Made by a program: the position numbers and the translations under genes
Source of the DNA: an uncultured Pseudodesulfovibrio sp.
GTDB taxonomy: Bacteria > Desulfobacterota > Desulfovibrionia > Desulfovibrionales > Desulfovibrionaceae
NCBI RefSeq assembly: GCF_963677845.1
Contig: NZ_OY782498.1
Location: forward strand, 3,541,518 to 3,605,517
Direction of reading: 5' to 3'
DNA: 64,000 nt
The notes under the pieces: generated by a model
Databases searched by the model: none
The model's input: only the letters and a program-made list of their open reading frames with translations
Told to the model about the DNA's origin: nothing
Shown: in pieces, positions 1-8,788 of the stretch
Position numbering within the stretch: the first letter of the stretch is position 1
Layout: each line of letters starts with the position of its first letter

Positions 1-5
1 ACAAG

Positions 6-536
6 TTGACAAAGTCAACAAAATTGCCGCATCCTCAAAGTATGCAAAACGTACTCATTCATTCGTACCGGCCTGGCATGATCGGTGAAATCGTCCATTT
101 TCACGGTTCGTATTACTCGAAGCATTGGGGGTTTGAAGGCTGCTTTGAAGCGGAGGTGGCTGAAGAGCTTGGCGCCTTTGTTCGGGACTATGATGAGAGG
201 CGCGATGGGTTATGGTGTGCCGAAGTAGATGATTGTTTTGCCGGTGCTATTGCCGTTGACGGCAGTCGGTTTGGCCGAAGGCAGGCTCGTGTGCGCTGGT
301 TCATTGTGCCGGAAGAATTTCAGTCCAACGGTGTCGGTTCACAGCTTTTTGAGCAAGCCATGAAGTTTTGTGAGGTTGGCCGATTCGAGCTGGTCCATCT
401 TTGGACTTTCAAGGGGCTTGATGCGGCTCGGAAACTCTACGAGCGGAATGGTTTTGCTCTTGTGGAAGAAGCCTCTCATTGCGAGTGGGGACCGGAAATA
501 ACTGCACAGAAGTTTGAACTTTCCCTGACTCGGTAA
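6..536 (+). CDS. GNAT-family N-acetyltransferase (5' end uncertain, possibly truncated)
   Basis: The C-terminal two thirds form a GNAT acetyl-CoA-dependent acyltransferase fold. The strand RWFIVPEEFQSNGVGSQL (about residues 98-115) is the acetyl-CoA pyrophosphate-binding motif A, and KLYERNGF (about 142-149) is the typical motif B end. The N-terminal segment YRPGMIGEIVHFHGSYY resembles the GNAT half of MarR-GNAT fusion regulators, so a MarR domain could lie outside the window. The reading frame stays open to the window edge. TTG at 6 and ATGs at 42 and 79 are possible starts, but none has a convincing ribosome binding site. The gene converges on recQ with 7 bp between the stops. The substrate cannot be inferred. 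Confidence 0.8.
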   Translation: MTKSTKLPHPQSMQNVLIHSYRPGMIGEIVHFHGSYYSKHWGFEGCFEAEVAEELGAFVRDYDERRDGLWCAEVDDCFAGAIAVDGSRFGRRQARVRWFIVPEEFQSNGVGSQLFEQAMKFCEVGRFELVHLWTFKGLDAARKLYERNGFALVEEASHCEWGPEITAQKFELSLTR

Positions 537-543
537 CTTTATT

Positions 544-2757
544 TTAGCCAGCCGTTCTGACAAGTCTGAGAAGATCGTAGGGATACTGTTTATCCAGTGA
601 TTCAAAGACCGGAGTCAGAGAGGTTATTCCCTGCTTTTCAAAGGCCTTGATGGAGAGCCGGATATTTTCTATTTCCTCTTCGGGGAGATCGATAACCGTA
701 CGGTAATCAATTTTGCCGAAACCTACGGCCTGTATGAGATGCCGCCATATGGAAGTGGGTTTGAGGCCACGCTCTTTGGCCACCTGATCGATATCGCGGT
801 GTTTCAGGAACAGGTCGAGTGATGTCTGTGCCGTGTTGGAGAATTCACTTTTTTTTGCTTTTTTCTTTTCTCTTTTTTCATACCGATCTTCCGGGATTTC
901 CAAAACATTGGCAGGACGGCCATGCTCTTCTTCGTGCATTTTGAGGCCGGACAGGAACCGTTCGCCGAATCGGTCGAGTTTAACCTGACCAACGCCTGAC
1001 ATGAGGCCGATTTCGTCGAGGTCCTGTGGGCGATATTGCACGAATTCCAGCAGCGTCTTGTCCGGGAAAATGGCGTAGGGAGGTGCTCCCTGTTCCTCGG
1101 CTACCTTGAGTCGCAGGTCGCGCAAGGCGTCGAACAAGGCTTCGGCTTCCCATGTATTGAGGATGTCCTCGGCCATGACCACGCGTTTTTTCTTCTTGGA
1201 CTTGCGAGGCAGAACCGGGTCGGTGCGGAGCCGGACTTCCTTTTCTCCCTTGAGCACGGGCCATGACTGTTCGTTCAGAGTCAATGCATTGAATCGTTCG
1301 AGATCCACGGACACAAGCCCACTCGCCAACAATTGGCGGTACACGGATTTCCATTGCTCCTGATTCATTTCTGTGCCGATGCCGAAGGTGGACACACGGT
1401 GATGTCCGAATCGTGTGATGCGGTCGTTTTCCTTCCCAACAAGCACTTGTGACAGGTAGTTGACGCCGAAGCGTTGTTCGGTGCGAAATATGTTGGAGAG
1501 TGCCTTTTGTGCGGCCTCGGTGCCGTCCCAAGTCTCTACGGGGTTCAGGCAGTTGTCGCAGTTGCCGCACGGTTCGATATGTTCTCCGAAGTAGGCGAGC
1601 AGGGCCTGACGGCGGCAGGTTGCGGTTTCCAGAAAGGCGAACAGAGAGCCGAGTTTGGCGTGTTCGACCATTTTTCGTGTTCCGGCGGCTTCACCTGAGT
1701 CGATCATGGAGCGCAATATCGCGATATCCTGCATACCAAAGCACATCCACGCCGAGGCGGGCAACCCGTCGCGTCCTCCACGCCCTGTTTCCTGATGGTA
1801 GGCTTCCAATGATTTGGGTGGCTCAAGGTGGCAGACAAACCGTACGTTGGGTTTATCCACTCCCATGCCAAAGGCGACCGTGGCCACCATGATAACGCCT
1901 TCCTCGCGCATGAATCGGTTTTGGTTGTGGGCGCGATCTCGGGCAGACATTCCGGCGTGGTACGGCAGGGCTGTAAAACCGTTTTTTTGAAGAAATTCTG
2001 CTGTTTTATCCACTTTCTTACGGCTTAAACGATAGACAATGCCTGCGTCATTGGGGTGGTTCTCCTCAATGAATCGTTTGAGCATGGACGTGGCGTTTTT
2101 TTTGGGCACCACCGTGTATGTGATGTTGGGGCGGTCGAATCCGGTAGCAAAGACCTGCGCCTGCTCCAATTGCAGATTGCGGATGATATCCGCCTGCGTC
2201 GGTTCGTCCGCGGTAGCGGTCAAGGCCAGACGCGGCACGTTTGGGAACCGTTCCTTGATCACGGACAACTGCATGTATTCTGGCCGGAAATCGTGTCCCC
2301 ACTGGGATACGCAATGCGCTTCATCAATGGCAAACAGACATGGGTTGCACCGGGCCAGTAAGTCGAGAAATCCGGGTTTGCACAGTCGTTCCGGGGCTAC
2401 ATAAAGCAGGTCGAGTTGGCCGTTTACGAGCATCTGTTCGATGTCATAGGCCGTATTTGGATCAAGGGATGAATTGAGGCAGGCTGCCCGTACCCCCATC
2501 TGCGTCAGTCCTTGTACCTGATCCTGCATGAGTGCGATGAGCGGGGAAACACAGATTCCTACCCCGTCACGTAGTATGGCCGGAATCTGGTAACACAGTG
2601 ATTTGCCACCGCCTGTTGGCATGAGTACCAGTGAATCGCCGCCACGCATGGCGTTGTCGATGATCGGCTCCTGTAACCCGATAAAGTCGGTGAATCCGAA
2701 GACGGAAGAAAGTATTTCACGAGGCGACGATATGGAGGAAGGTGTGGGGGAGGACAT
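544..2757 (-). CDS. recQ: ATP-dependent DNA helicase RecQ
   Basis: 3'-5' DNA helicase of recombination and fork repair. Walker A MPTGGGKS is at about residues 46-53 and the DEAH box ([18 protein letters not shown]) starts near 144. The helicase C-terminal domain carries the [10 protein letters not shown] arginine-finger motif VI, followed near 375-405 by the four-Cys zinc site ([11 protein letters not shown], then CGNCDNC). An RQC winged helix, an HRDC domain (about 540-610) and a C-terminal extension with a helix-turn-helix-like [14 protein letters not shown] follow. At 737 residues it is longer than E. coli RecQ because of the linker ([16 protein letters not shown]) and this tail, as in many deltaproteobacterial RecQs. 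No strong ribosome binding site precedes the ATG. It appears monocistronic. Confidence 0.96.
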   Translation of the reverse strand: MSSPTPSSISSPREILSSVFGFTDFIGLQEPIIDNAMRGGDSLVLMPTGGGKSLCYQIPAILRDGVGICVSPLIALMQDQVQGLTQMGVRAACLNSSLDPNTAYDIEQMLVNGQLDLLYVAPERLCKPGFLDLLARCNPCLFAIDEAHCVSQWGHDFRPEYMQLSVIKERFPNVPRLALTATADEPTQADIIRNLQLEQAQVFATGFDRPNITYTVVPKKNATSMLKRFIEENHPNDAGIVYRLSRKKVDKTAEFLQKNGFTALPYHAGMSARDRAHNQNRFMREEGVIMVATVAFGMGVDKPNVRFVCHLEPPKSLEAYHQETGRGGRDGLPASAWMCFGMQDIAILRSMIDSGEAAGTRKMVEHAKLGSLFAFLETATCRRQALLAYFGEHIEPCGNCDNCLNPVETWDGTEAAQKALSNIFRTEQRFGVNYLSQVLVGKENDRITRFGHHRVSTFGIGTEMNQEQWKSVYRQLLASGLVSVDLERFNALTLNEQSWPVLKGEKEVRLRTDPVLPRKSKKKKRVVMAEDILNTWEAEALFDALRDLRLKVAEEQGAPPYAIFPDKTLLEFVQYRPQDLDEIGLMSGVGQVKLDRFGERFLSGLKMHEEEHGRPANVLEIPEDRYEKREKKKAKKSEFSNTAQTSLDLFLKHRDIDQVAKERGLKPTSIWRHLIQAVGFGKIDYRTVIDLPEEEIENIRLSIKAFEKQGITSLTPVFESLDKQYPYDLLRLVRTAG

Positions 2758-2802
2758 GGGGAGCGAGACTATGGCAAAGGCTCGCTCAAGGCAATGAAAA
2801 GC

Positions 2803-3219
2803 CTAAACCACACTTGCCAACATGGCTCCCGGCGGTGGCAGAATTTGTGCTGTGCTTTTGGCATAGGCTGAAAGCGCGGCCTTGATACGGCTCTTGGGCG
2901 GTGTCTCGGTGGAGACTGTCTCGGGGTGCCGTTCGCGGTAGTGTGCGCCATCCGCACCGACCTTGGCGCGCAGGCCTTCTACTTCGGCTTCAGTTTTAAA
3001 GGCACGGGCTTTTTGATTTTGTTGACGTACGTCACGAGACAGGGACGGGTCGAAGACCGTTTCTTCCTGCTGATAGTCCAAGCCGAACTTGCCCAGGCGA
3101 AAACCGAAAGACGTGGTTCTCGTCGTTGCCTGTGGCTGCACCTGCTTTTTTACGGGCCGCTTGTCAGCAAGGTCCGATGTTTTGCGGTACTGTTCTGATG
3201 CGTGGCCTGTGATGCGCAC
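2803..3219 (-). CDS. hypothetical protein downstream of a GEMM-type riboswitch
   Basis: A 138-residue soluble protein without a signal peptide or membrane segment, rich in charged residues and Gln. I do not recognise a family. The start is GTG at 3217-3219, with a good Shine-Dalgarno (AGGAG) upstream. A central segment reads LGKFGLDYQQEETVFDPSLSRDVRQQ and is followed by KARAFKTEAEVEGLRAK, a probable amphipathic helix; the C-terminal part (RIKAALSAYAKSTAQI) is probably another helix. The upstream 170 bp hold a promoter, a GEMM-like aptamer and an intrinsic terminator (3262-3426), so expression is probably gated by a cyclic dinucleotide. That is the only functional clue. Cyclic dinucleotide riboswitches often control motility, surface or matrix proteins. 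Confidence 0.75.
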   Translation of the reverse strand: MRITGHASEQYRKTSDLADKRPVKKQVQPQATTRTTSFGFRLGKFGLDYQQEETVFDPSLSRDVRQQNQKARAFKTEAEVEGLRAKVGADGAHYRERHPETVSTETPPKSRIKAALSAYAKSTAQILPPPGAMLASVV

Positions 3220-3261
3220 GATCGTCTCCTACGACTTGGTTGCCAGCCTTTTCTTGTGCAC

Positions 3262-3390
3262 AAAAAAAGGCCGTGGCGATTCCCATCGCAGCCCGGCCAT
3301 CCCTGTGACTTTCGTCACGCTCAATCCAGAGGGATCCGTGGTTTTCCGCTTCCCATCCGTGGGAGTTGGCAAACTTCAGTCAGTCATTCG
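3262..3390 (-). ncRNA. GEMM-I-like (cyclic dinucleotide) riboswitch with intrinsic terminator
   Basis: Read on the minus strand, the leader holds in order: GCCAAC; a hairpin TCCCA-CGGA-TGGGA; the junction GCGGAAAACCACGG, which matches the GEMM core GACGCAAAGCCACGG at most positions; a P3 arm closed by ATCCCT/AGGGAT that contains GTGAC-GAAA-GTCAC; and the 3' strand GGCCGGGCTGC. The same GGCCG then pairs with CGGCC at 3269-3273 to form a terminator hairpin (3269-3298) followed by seven T's (3262-3268). Sharing of the aptamer 3' strand with a terminator is a classical transcriptional riboswitch arrangement. Several core positions deviate from consensus, so a weakened or altered ligand preference is possible. 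Confidence 0.65.
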
Positions 3391-3397
3391 AACTATT

Positions 3398-3426
3398 ACT
3401 ATAATCACTTGGCTGATTTTTGACAA
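3398..3426 (-). promoter_or_regulatory. sigma70-type promoter of the riboswitch leader
   Basis: On the minus strand, TTGTCA (complement of 3421-3426) is followed after exactly 17 nt by TATAGT (complement of 3398-3403). Initiation would fall near 3391, just upstream of the predicted aptamer. The -35 box overlaps a plus-strand TTGACA (3420-3425) that could serve nfnA, whose -10 candidate (near 3444) is poor. Confidence 0.6.
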
Positions 3427-3528
3427 CCCCGGGCATAAGGGGCTACTAGCAAAGACCCTGTCACCGAATACCATTCGGGCTTTGGCGAGGGGTACAGAGA
3501 GTCACTTCAACACGCGAGTAAATTTGAG

Positions 3529-4380
3529 ATGGGTTACGAGATTTTAGTTAAAGAAGAGCTGATCCCGGGACAGACCACCCTGATGGTCATTGATGCGCCC
3601 CAGGTCGCCAAAAAAGCCAAGCCCGGCAATTTCGTCATGCTTCGAATTGCCGAAAACGGCGAGCGTATTCCTTTGACCATTGCGGATTGCGATAAGGAGA
3701 ATGGTACGATTACCATCGTTTATCTGGTGGTGGGAAAAACCACTGCCGAGATGAATACACTTAATCAGGGCGATGAATTTATGGATGTGTGCGGGCCGCT
3801 TGGTAAACCCACGCATATTGAAAAGTCCGGCACCGTTGTCTGTGTCGGCGGAGGCACAGGCATCGCCGCCATGCATCATATTGCCAAGGGGCACGCTGCA
3901 GCCGGGAATCGTGTCATTGCCATCATTGGCGCACGTTCCAAAAATCTGCTTCTCTTTTGCTCCGAACTTTCTTCGTTTTGTCCAGAGGTCCGCATTGCCA
4001 CGGATGATGGCAGTGAAGGCCACAAGGGTTTTGTCACCGAAGTCCTGAAAGATATTCTCGAAACCGAAGACGACGTGGCCGAAGTGGTCGCTATCGGACC
4101 GGTTCCCATGATGGAAGCGGTTTGTAATGTGACCAAACCCTTTGGCACCAAGACCACCGTTTCACTCAATTCTATCATGGTGGATGGCATTGGAATGTGT
4201 GGTGCCTGTCGTTGTTCCGTGGGCGGCAAGACACAGTTTGCCTGTGTGGATGGCCCGGAGTTTGACGGACATGAAGTGGATTTTGCTGAGTTGAAAACCC
4301 GTTTGTGGCAGTTCAAGGAACAGGAAGGGGAATCCATGGAATTGTTTAGCAGGGAGTGTCAGTGCAATGGCGGAAAATAA
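3529..4380 (+). CDS. nfnA: NADH-dependent ferredoxin:NADP+ oxidoreductase small subunit (NfnA/SudB)
   Basis: Small subunit of the flavin-bifurcating transhydrogenase that couples NADH and reduced ferredoxin to NADP+ reduction. It is historically annotated as sulfide dehydrogenase beta subunit. The fold is that of ferredoxin reductase: an FAD-binding half (RIPLTIAD near 46-53), an NAD-binding half with VCVGGGTGIA (104-113), and a C-terminal [2Fe-2S] loop with Cys224, Cys227 and Cys239. Asp219 in VDGIGMCGAC matches the unusual Asp+3Cys ligand set of NfnA. At 283 residues it is normal length. No clear ribosome binding site precedes the ATG. The stop overlaps nfnB by 14 bp, so the two are translationally coupled. 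The complex is cytoplasmic and balances NADH, NADPH and ferredoxin in anaerobes. Confidence 0.93.
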   Translation: MGYEILVKEELIPGQTTLMVIDAPQVAKKAKPGNFVMLRIAENGERIPLTIADCDKENGTITIVYLVVGKTTAEMNTLNQGDEFMDVCGPLGKPTHIEKSGTVVCVGGGTGIAAMHHIAKGHAAAGNRVIAIIGARSKNLLLFCSELSSFCPEVRIATDDGSEGHKGFVTEVLKDILETEDDVAEVVAIGPVPMMEAVCNVTKPFGTKTTVSLNSIMVDGIGMCGACRCSVGGKTQFACVDGPEFDGHEVDFAELKTRLWQFKEQEGESMELFSRECQCNGGK

Positions 4381-5782
4381 GAAGAAGAAAGTCCGCGCCC
4401 GGACACCCATGCCACATCAGGACCCAATTCAGCGCGGGAAGAATTTTGACGAAGTAGCCCTTGGGTATTCTCGTGAGCAGGCCCTTATTGAAGCCGAGCG
4501 GTGTCTGCAATGTAAAAAGCCGCTTTGTCAGGAAGGGTGCCCGGTCAATATCGACATCAAGGGCTTTATCGCTCAACTGGTGGATGACGATTTGCAAGGT
4601 GCTTACAGTACTATTCGCAAAACCAACTCCCTGCCTGCTGTCTGTGGTCGTGTCTGCCCGCAGGAAACCCAGTGCGAAGGAAAGTGCATTCTCGGCAAGA
4701 AGCATGAGCCGGTGGCCATTGGCCGTCTTGAGCGGTACGTGGCCGACACCTATGCAGCAGAATCAGCCTGTGAAGAAGTGACCGATCTGTCCACCTGTGC
4801 TTTGGAGCGGGAAGACCTCAAGGTCGCCTGCATTGGGGCGGGACCGTCTTCTCTGACCGTGGCCGGATATCTGGCCGGCCGTGGCATCAAGGTGGATGTT
4901 TTTGAAGCCCTGCACGAACCGGGCGGTGTGCTTATTTACGGTATCCCGGAATTTCGTTTGCCCAAGTCCGTAGTCGGTCGTGAACTGGACGGTCTGCGTG
5001 AACTTGGTGTGACCTTTCGTACCAACTGGGTGGGGGGCAAGACCATCACCATTCAGGATTTACTCGAAGAAGGCTACAACGCCATCTTCATTGGCGTGGG
5101 AGCAGGACTGCCACGTTTCCTGAACGTACCGGGTGAAAATCTTGTCGGCGTATTTTCGGCCAACGAATATTTGACCCGCGTCAATCTTGGTCGGGCCTAT
5201 GATTTTCCTAATTATGACACTCCGGCCTACAATGCGCGGCGTGTGGCTGTGCTTGGCGCAGGCAACGTGGCCATGGACGCGGCCCGAACCGCATTGCGCA
5301 TGGGAGCCGAAGAAGTGTCAATTGTTTATCGTCGGTCCGAGGACGAAATGCCTGCCCGTCGTGAAGAAATCGAACACGCCATCGAGGAAGGCATCAAGCT
5401 TCGCTGTCTGTGCGGCCCGGTCTCTTTTCATGGCGACAATCAGGGACGGCTTAAGGCCATGACCGTGCAAAAGATGGAACTTGGCGAACCGGATGATTCC
5501 GGCCGTTGTTCTCCGGTCTGCATTGAGGGGGCGACCGAACAGGTGCCCTGTGATATGGCGATTATTGCCGTGGGCACGCGTCCGAACCCGATCTTGCTGG
5601 AAGCGACTCCCGACCTCGCTCTAAACAAGTGGGGCTACATTGAGGCTGATGCCGAAACCGGCGAAACTTCCATTTCTAACGTCTTTGCTGGCGGTGATAT
5701 TGTTACCGGCGCGGCCACGGTCATTTCGGCCATGGGCGCGGGCCGACGTGCAGCCAAGGTCATTGCGAGCAGATTGCTGTAA
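4367..5782 (+). CDS. nfnB: NADH-dependent ferredoxin:NADP+ oxidoreductase large subunit (NfnB/SudA, GltD-like)
   Basis: Large, bifurcating subunit. It is a 471-residue glutamate synthase small-chain-like flavoprotein. The N-terminal domain has two 4Fe-4S cysteine sets: C46, C49, C54, C58 and C93, C97, C103, C107. A Rossmann FAD site follows (CIGAGPSSLTVAGYL near 154), then an NADPH site (VLGAGNVAMDAART near 295) and the closing FAD motif (NVFAGGDIVTGAATV). The start ATG lies inside the end of nfnA. The only paralogous alternative, true glutamate synthase small subunit GltD, is unlikely because NfnA is adjacent and no gltB is present. An intrinsic terminator follows 24 bp after the stop. Confidence 0.93.
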   Translation: MAENKKKKVRARTPMPHQDPIQRGKNFDEVALGYSREQALIEAERCLQCKKPLCQEGCPVNIDIKGFIAQLVDDDLQGAYSTIRKTNSLPAVCGRVCPQETQCEGKCILGKKHEPVAIGRLERYVADTYAAESACEEVTDLSTCALEREDLKVACIGAGPSSLTVAGYLAGRGIKVDVFEALHEPGGVLIYGIPEFRLPKSVVGRELDGLRELGVTFRTNWVGGKTITIQDLLEEGYNAIFIGVGAGLPRFLNVPGENLVGVFSANEYLTRVNLGRAYDFPNYDTPAYNARRVAVLGAGNVAMDAARTALRMGAEEVSIVYRRSEDEMPARREEIEHAIEEGIKLRCLCGPVSFHGDNQGRLKAMTVQKMELGEPDDSGRCSPVCIEGATEQVPCDMAIIAVGTRPNPILLEATPDLALNKWGYIEADAETGETSISNVFAGGDIVTGAATVISAMGAGRRAAKVIASRLL

Positions 5783-5805
5783 GCGATTAGCTAAGTTCGC
5801 GTATG

Positions 5806-5842
5806 AGCCACCAGACCGAAGTATCGGTCTGGTGGCTTTTTT
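5806..5842 (+). terminator. intrinsic terminator of nfnAB
   Basis: Perfect 13-bp stem AGCCACCAGACCG / CGGTCTGGTGGCT with a 6-nt loop, followed by a run of T's. Confidence 0.9.
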
Positions 5843-5916
5843 GTTGGGGTGAAGGGGGGCCGTGAATTGTATTCGTGAGTTTAAAATAGAGTAGGCAGGT
5901 ATACTTTTATTCCATC

Positions 5917-5945
5917 TTGACAAGAAGATGCCTCCAAACTATTAG
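5917..5945 (+). promoter_or_regulatory. sigma70-type promoter for the octaheme cytochrome
   Basis: TTGACA at 5917-5922, a 17-nt spacer and TATTAG at 5940-5945, about 70 bp upstream of the start codon. The rest of 5843-6012 is AT-rich with no further recognisable element. Confidence 0.55.
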
Positions 5946-6023
5946 CGATAACGACTTTCATTTTCATTTATAAAAGCTCAAGTTTGCAACGGTATCACTT
6001 TCAACGGTTGATGGAGGATGTGT

Positions 6024-7112
6024 ATGAAATTTAAAATGTTGTTGGCAGTGGGAGTGCTGTGCGTTTGTGTCGTACAGGCCCATGCAGCGAATGAAGGCTG
6101 CATTGATTGCCATGGTAAAGACAATCCGAAATTGGTTGTGGACTGGGAATCCTCGGCCATGGCCAAAAAAGGTATGGGCTGTGAGGATTGTCACGGCACG
6201 GAACACGATGGGCCGACGAATGTGGATAAATCCGTATTGCCGACAATTAAGCAATGTTCCAAATGCCATGAAAAGCAGGCCCGTCAATTTATGCTTGGTA
6301 AACACGCAAGAGCTGAAGAAGCCCTCAGCATTCCACCTATGGGCAAAAAGGTGAACAAACAGGCTCCGGTCGTTTTCAGGCGCGCCTGTGCAACGTGTCA
6401 TCAGGAAATATGTAAGGGCGGTGGACAGTGCGATGCGTGTCATTCCCGGCATCGTTTTTCGGCAGAAGAAGCCCGTAAGCCGGAGGCATGTCTCCCGTGC
6501 CATATGGGGAATCATCCCCAATATGAGGCTTATGGATTTTCGAAACACGGTGCGTTGTATAAATCGCGTGGACTTGATGATGCCGTACCAACCTGTGCGA
6601 CATGTCATATGTCCAAAGGCGACCACATGGTGAAAACCAGTTGGGGTTTCTTTGGTATTCGAGGTGAGGAGCCTGATAAGAAACAGGCTGCAATTCAAAA
6701 GAAAGTCAAGAAATCATTATCCATGCTTGGCCCTGTGCTTGCGCCGGACAGCTTTCGCCCGGATATGGCCCAATGGAACGAACGTCGTGAAGCCATGCTT
6801 GATATTTGCGCCGATTGCCACAGCCGCTCCCATGCCAAAGGTCATTTGGAAGAAGGTGACAAAGTCGTTACTCAGGCCAACAAGATGGCGTCAGGATTAA
6901 TTTCTGCAGCCGATGAATTGAAAGCCATGGGGGAGTTGAACCAGAAAGAATACTTCTGGCTGATACGGGATAAAATGCATGCACAGCGTATGGGAATGTA
7001 TATCAATGCCTTTCATCAGAACCCGGAAGGCGTGCTCCTTGATTTCATTCATTTTAAGCGCGAAACCATGGCCTTGAAGAAAAATATACAGCAAAAGAAG
7101 GGCAAGAAATAA
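6024..7112 (+). CDS. HAO-like octaheme c-type cytochrome, secreted
   Basis: A periplasmic multiheme cytochrome of the hydroxylamine oxidoreductase-like family. Eight CxxCH motifs are visible: CIDCH, CEDCH, CSKCH, CATCH, CDACH, CLPCH, CATCH and CADCH. The stretch GGGQCDACHSRHRFSAEEA with PEACLPCHMG and SKHG matches the conserved core of HAO and epsilonproteobacterial Hao proteins. The N-terminus MKFKMLLAVGVLCVCVVQAHA is a Sec signal peptide. I chose ATG 6024 over 6018 because GGAGG at 6013-6017 lies six bases before it. Eukaryote-free Hao relatives often work as nitrite or hydroxylamine reductases rather than oxidases; which applies here is not evident. It stands alone, with its own promoter and terminator and no NrfH/cytM-type partner. 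The tail is Lys-rich. Confidence 0.88.
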   Translation: MKFKMLLAVGVLCVCVVQAHAANEGCIDCHGKDNPKLVVDWESSAMAKKGMGCEDCHGTEHDGPTNVDKSVLPTIKQCSKCHEKQARQFMLGKHARAEEALSIPPMGKKVNKQAPVVFRRACATCHQEICKGGGQCDACHSRHRFSAEEARKPEACLPCHMGNHPQYEAYGFSKHGALYKSRGLDDAVPTCATCHMSKGDHMVKTSWGFFGIRGEEPDKKQAAIQKKVKKSLSMLGPVLAPDSFRPDMAQWNERREAMLDICADCHSRSHAKGHLEEGDKVVTQANKMASGLISAADELKAMGELNQKEYFWLIRDKMHAQRMGMYINAFHQNPEGVLLDFIHFKRETMALKKNIQQKKGKK

Positions 7113-7147
7113 GACAACGCGAGTTGTTTATGCCTTCAGCCTGTTAT

Positions 7148-7181
7148 CGCCAGATCGAGTTATCGGTCTGGCGTTTTTTTT
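7148..7181 (+). terminator. intrinsic terminator after the octaheme cytochrome
   Basis: Stem CGCCAGA / TCTGGCG followed by eight T's, 35 bp after the stop codon. Confidence 0.85.
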
Positions 7182-7248
7182 AGCGTAGTAAAGTCTCGAT
7201 GTAACCGTTTGTTCGTTTTGAGCGATAATAGTGAGACAGGAGACCTTT

Positions 7249-8691
7249 ATGATTCGTATCGGATTTTTAAGTGCGCTATTGTGTATGTTTGCTTTGAATG
7301 GACCGGCTTTTGGCGGGGCGTATCCCATTGTGGACACGGGGCAGGACGGCTGTTTTGACAATCAGAGTCAGACCAAATGTCCGAAGCCGGGAGAATTGTT
7401 CAACGGACAGGATTCTCAGTATAAAGGGAATATGGCCCGCTATCAAGACAATGGTGATGGGACAGTGTCCGACCTTGTGACAGGGCTGATGTGGGTCAAG
7501 GCACGAGGATATAAATTGAGTTGGCGGACTGCCGTGAATGGTGCGCAGGTTTGCCGAGTTGGTGGGTATGACGATTGGCGCGCTCCCTCCATCAAGGAAC
7601 TTTATTCCCTTATGGATTTTAATGGGTGGGTTCAAGGGAAGGCACAGGATTCCGTTGCTTTTATTGATACTCGATATTTTGATTTCGCCTGGGGCAATAC
7701 TCGAGCCGGTGCTCGTATCATCGACTGTCAGGATTGGTCGTCAACTTTGTATAAGGGAACGACCATGGGAGGTAGTCGGACTGCCTTTGGTGTCAACTTT
7801 GCGGATGGGCGTATCAAGGGATATCCGATCATGGATCGCGGCACTCGCCATGATAAATATATTCGTTATGTGCGTGGCAATTCAGATTATGGCAGGAATG
7901 ATTTTGTGGACAATGGGAATGAGACTATTGCGGATAAGGCCACGGGATTGGTCTGGCAGAAAACCGACGACGGTAAGATCCGTAATTGGGAACAGGCGTT
8001 GTCCTATTGTGAAAATTTGACCCTAGCAGGACACAATGACTGGCGTTTACCCAACATCAAGGAGTTGCAGTCTATCGTTGATTATTCGCGCAGTCCTACC
8101 GCAACAGGTTCAGCAGCAATTGATCCGATATTTGGTGTGACAGAGGTGGAATCCTATTTTTGGTCTTCCACCACACATTTGGATGGGCCAAAGCCCAGTC
8201 ATGCGGCGTATGTCGCATTCGGACGCGCCATGGGATACTTTGCACCGCCGAGGTCCAGCGCAAACAAGGATTTGATGGATGTGCACGGGGCCGGAGCGCA
8301 GCGCAGCGACCCTAAGGCTGGTGATCCGTCCCGCTATTCGCAGGGACACGGTCCGCAGGGAGATGACATCCGCATTAATAATTATGTCCGTTGTGTGTCC
8401 GGTGGGGACGTGGAGTACTACGAGCCGTCAAACGATCAAATTCCCGAGTGGAAGGGAATTGCTGGCAATGATTCCAATCGGTCCATGAAGCAGGATCAGA
8501 ACAGGCCTCAGAAACAAGGTAGGCGGGGCAGTCCGCCTCAAGAGGCCTTTGACGCATGCAATGGGAAATCGGCAGGAAACAGGTGTACGGTTGAAACACC
8601 ACGTGGGACTCTTTCCGGTATTTGTGTGGATATGCCGGAAGGAATAGTTTGTGTTCCCAAAGGCGGCGGTGGTAGGCGGTCCCGACAGTAA
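7249..8691 (+). CDS. secreted protein with two DUF1566 (Lcl-like) domains
   Basis: An exported protein with two copies of the DUF1566 domain, a C-type-lectin-like module of unknown ligand. The first copy spans roughly residues 50-215 (GLMWVK, then GGYDDWRAPSIKEL and an IRYVRG end). The second spans roughly 220-390 (GLVWQK, LTLAGHNDWRLPNIKEL, SYFWSST, VRCVSGG). A Sec signal peptide (MIRIGFLSALLCMFALNGPAFGG) precedes them, and a short Cys-containing tail (CNGKSAGNRC, ICVDM, GIVCVPKGGGGRR) follows. The start at 7249 is preferred to GTG 7231 because AGGAG at 7238-7242 is correctly spaced and the signal peptide starts there. DUF1566 proteins are common beside cytochromes and cell-surface genes in Deltaproteobacteria. 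The binding target is unknown. Confidence 0.82.
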   Translation: MIRIGFLSALLCMFALNGPAFGGAYPIVDTGQDGCFDNQSQTKCPKPGELFNGQDSQYKGNMARYQDNGDGTVSDLVTGLMWVKARGYKLSWRTAVNGAQVCRVGGYDDWRAPSIKELYSLMDFNGWVQGKAQDSVAFIDTRYFDFAWGNTRAGARIIDCQDWSSTLYKGTTMGGSRTAFGVNFADGRIKGYPIMDRGTRHDKYIRYVRGNSDYGRNDFVDNGNETIADKATGLVWQKTDDGKIRNWEQALSYCENLTLAGHNDWRLPNIKELQSIVDYSRSPTATGSAAIDPIFGVTEVESYFWSSTTHLDGPKPSHAAYVAFGRAMGYFAPPRSSANKDLMDVHGAGAQRSDPKAGDPSRYSQGHGPQGDDIRINNYVRCVSGGDVEYYEPSNDQIPEWKGIAGNDSNRSMKQDQNRPQKQGRRGSPPQEAFDACNGKSAGNRCTVETPRGTLSGICVDMPEGIVCVPKGGGGRRSRQ

Positions 8692-8736
8692 ATTGAATTC
8701 CCCTGACTCAACACCCTCCCAGTATTGAGACAGAAA

Positions 8737-8772
8737 ACGGCGCACCATGATTTCATGGTGCGCCGTACTTTT
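8737..8772. terminator. bidirectional terminator hairpin
   Basis: Stem ACGGCGCACCATGA / TCATGGTGCGCCGT with a 2-nt loop, between convergent genes. T-rich on the plus-strand side (ACTTTTTG) and A-rich on the other (CAGAAA), so it probably serves both. Confidence 0.85.
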
Positions 8773-8788
8773 TGTTTGGGATGCGATG

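Noticed and set aside
3089-3547. 152-residue plus-strand frame before nfnA
   Set aside because: It overlaps the minus-strand gene, the riboswitch and the terminator, and has no family features or ribosome binding site.
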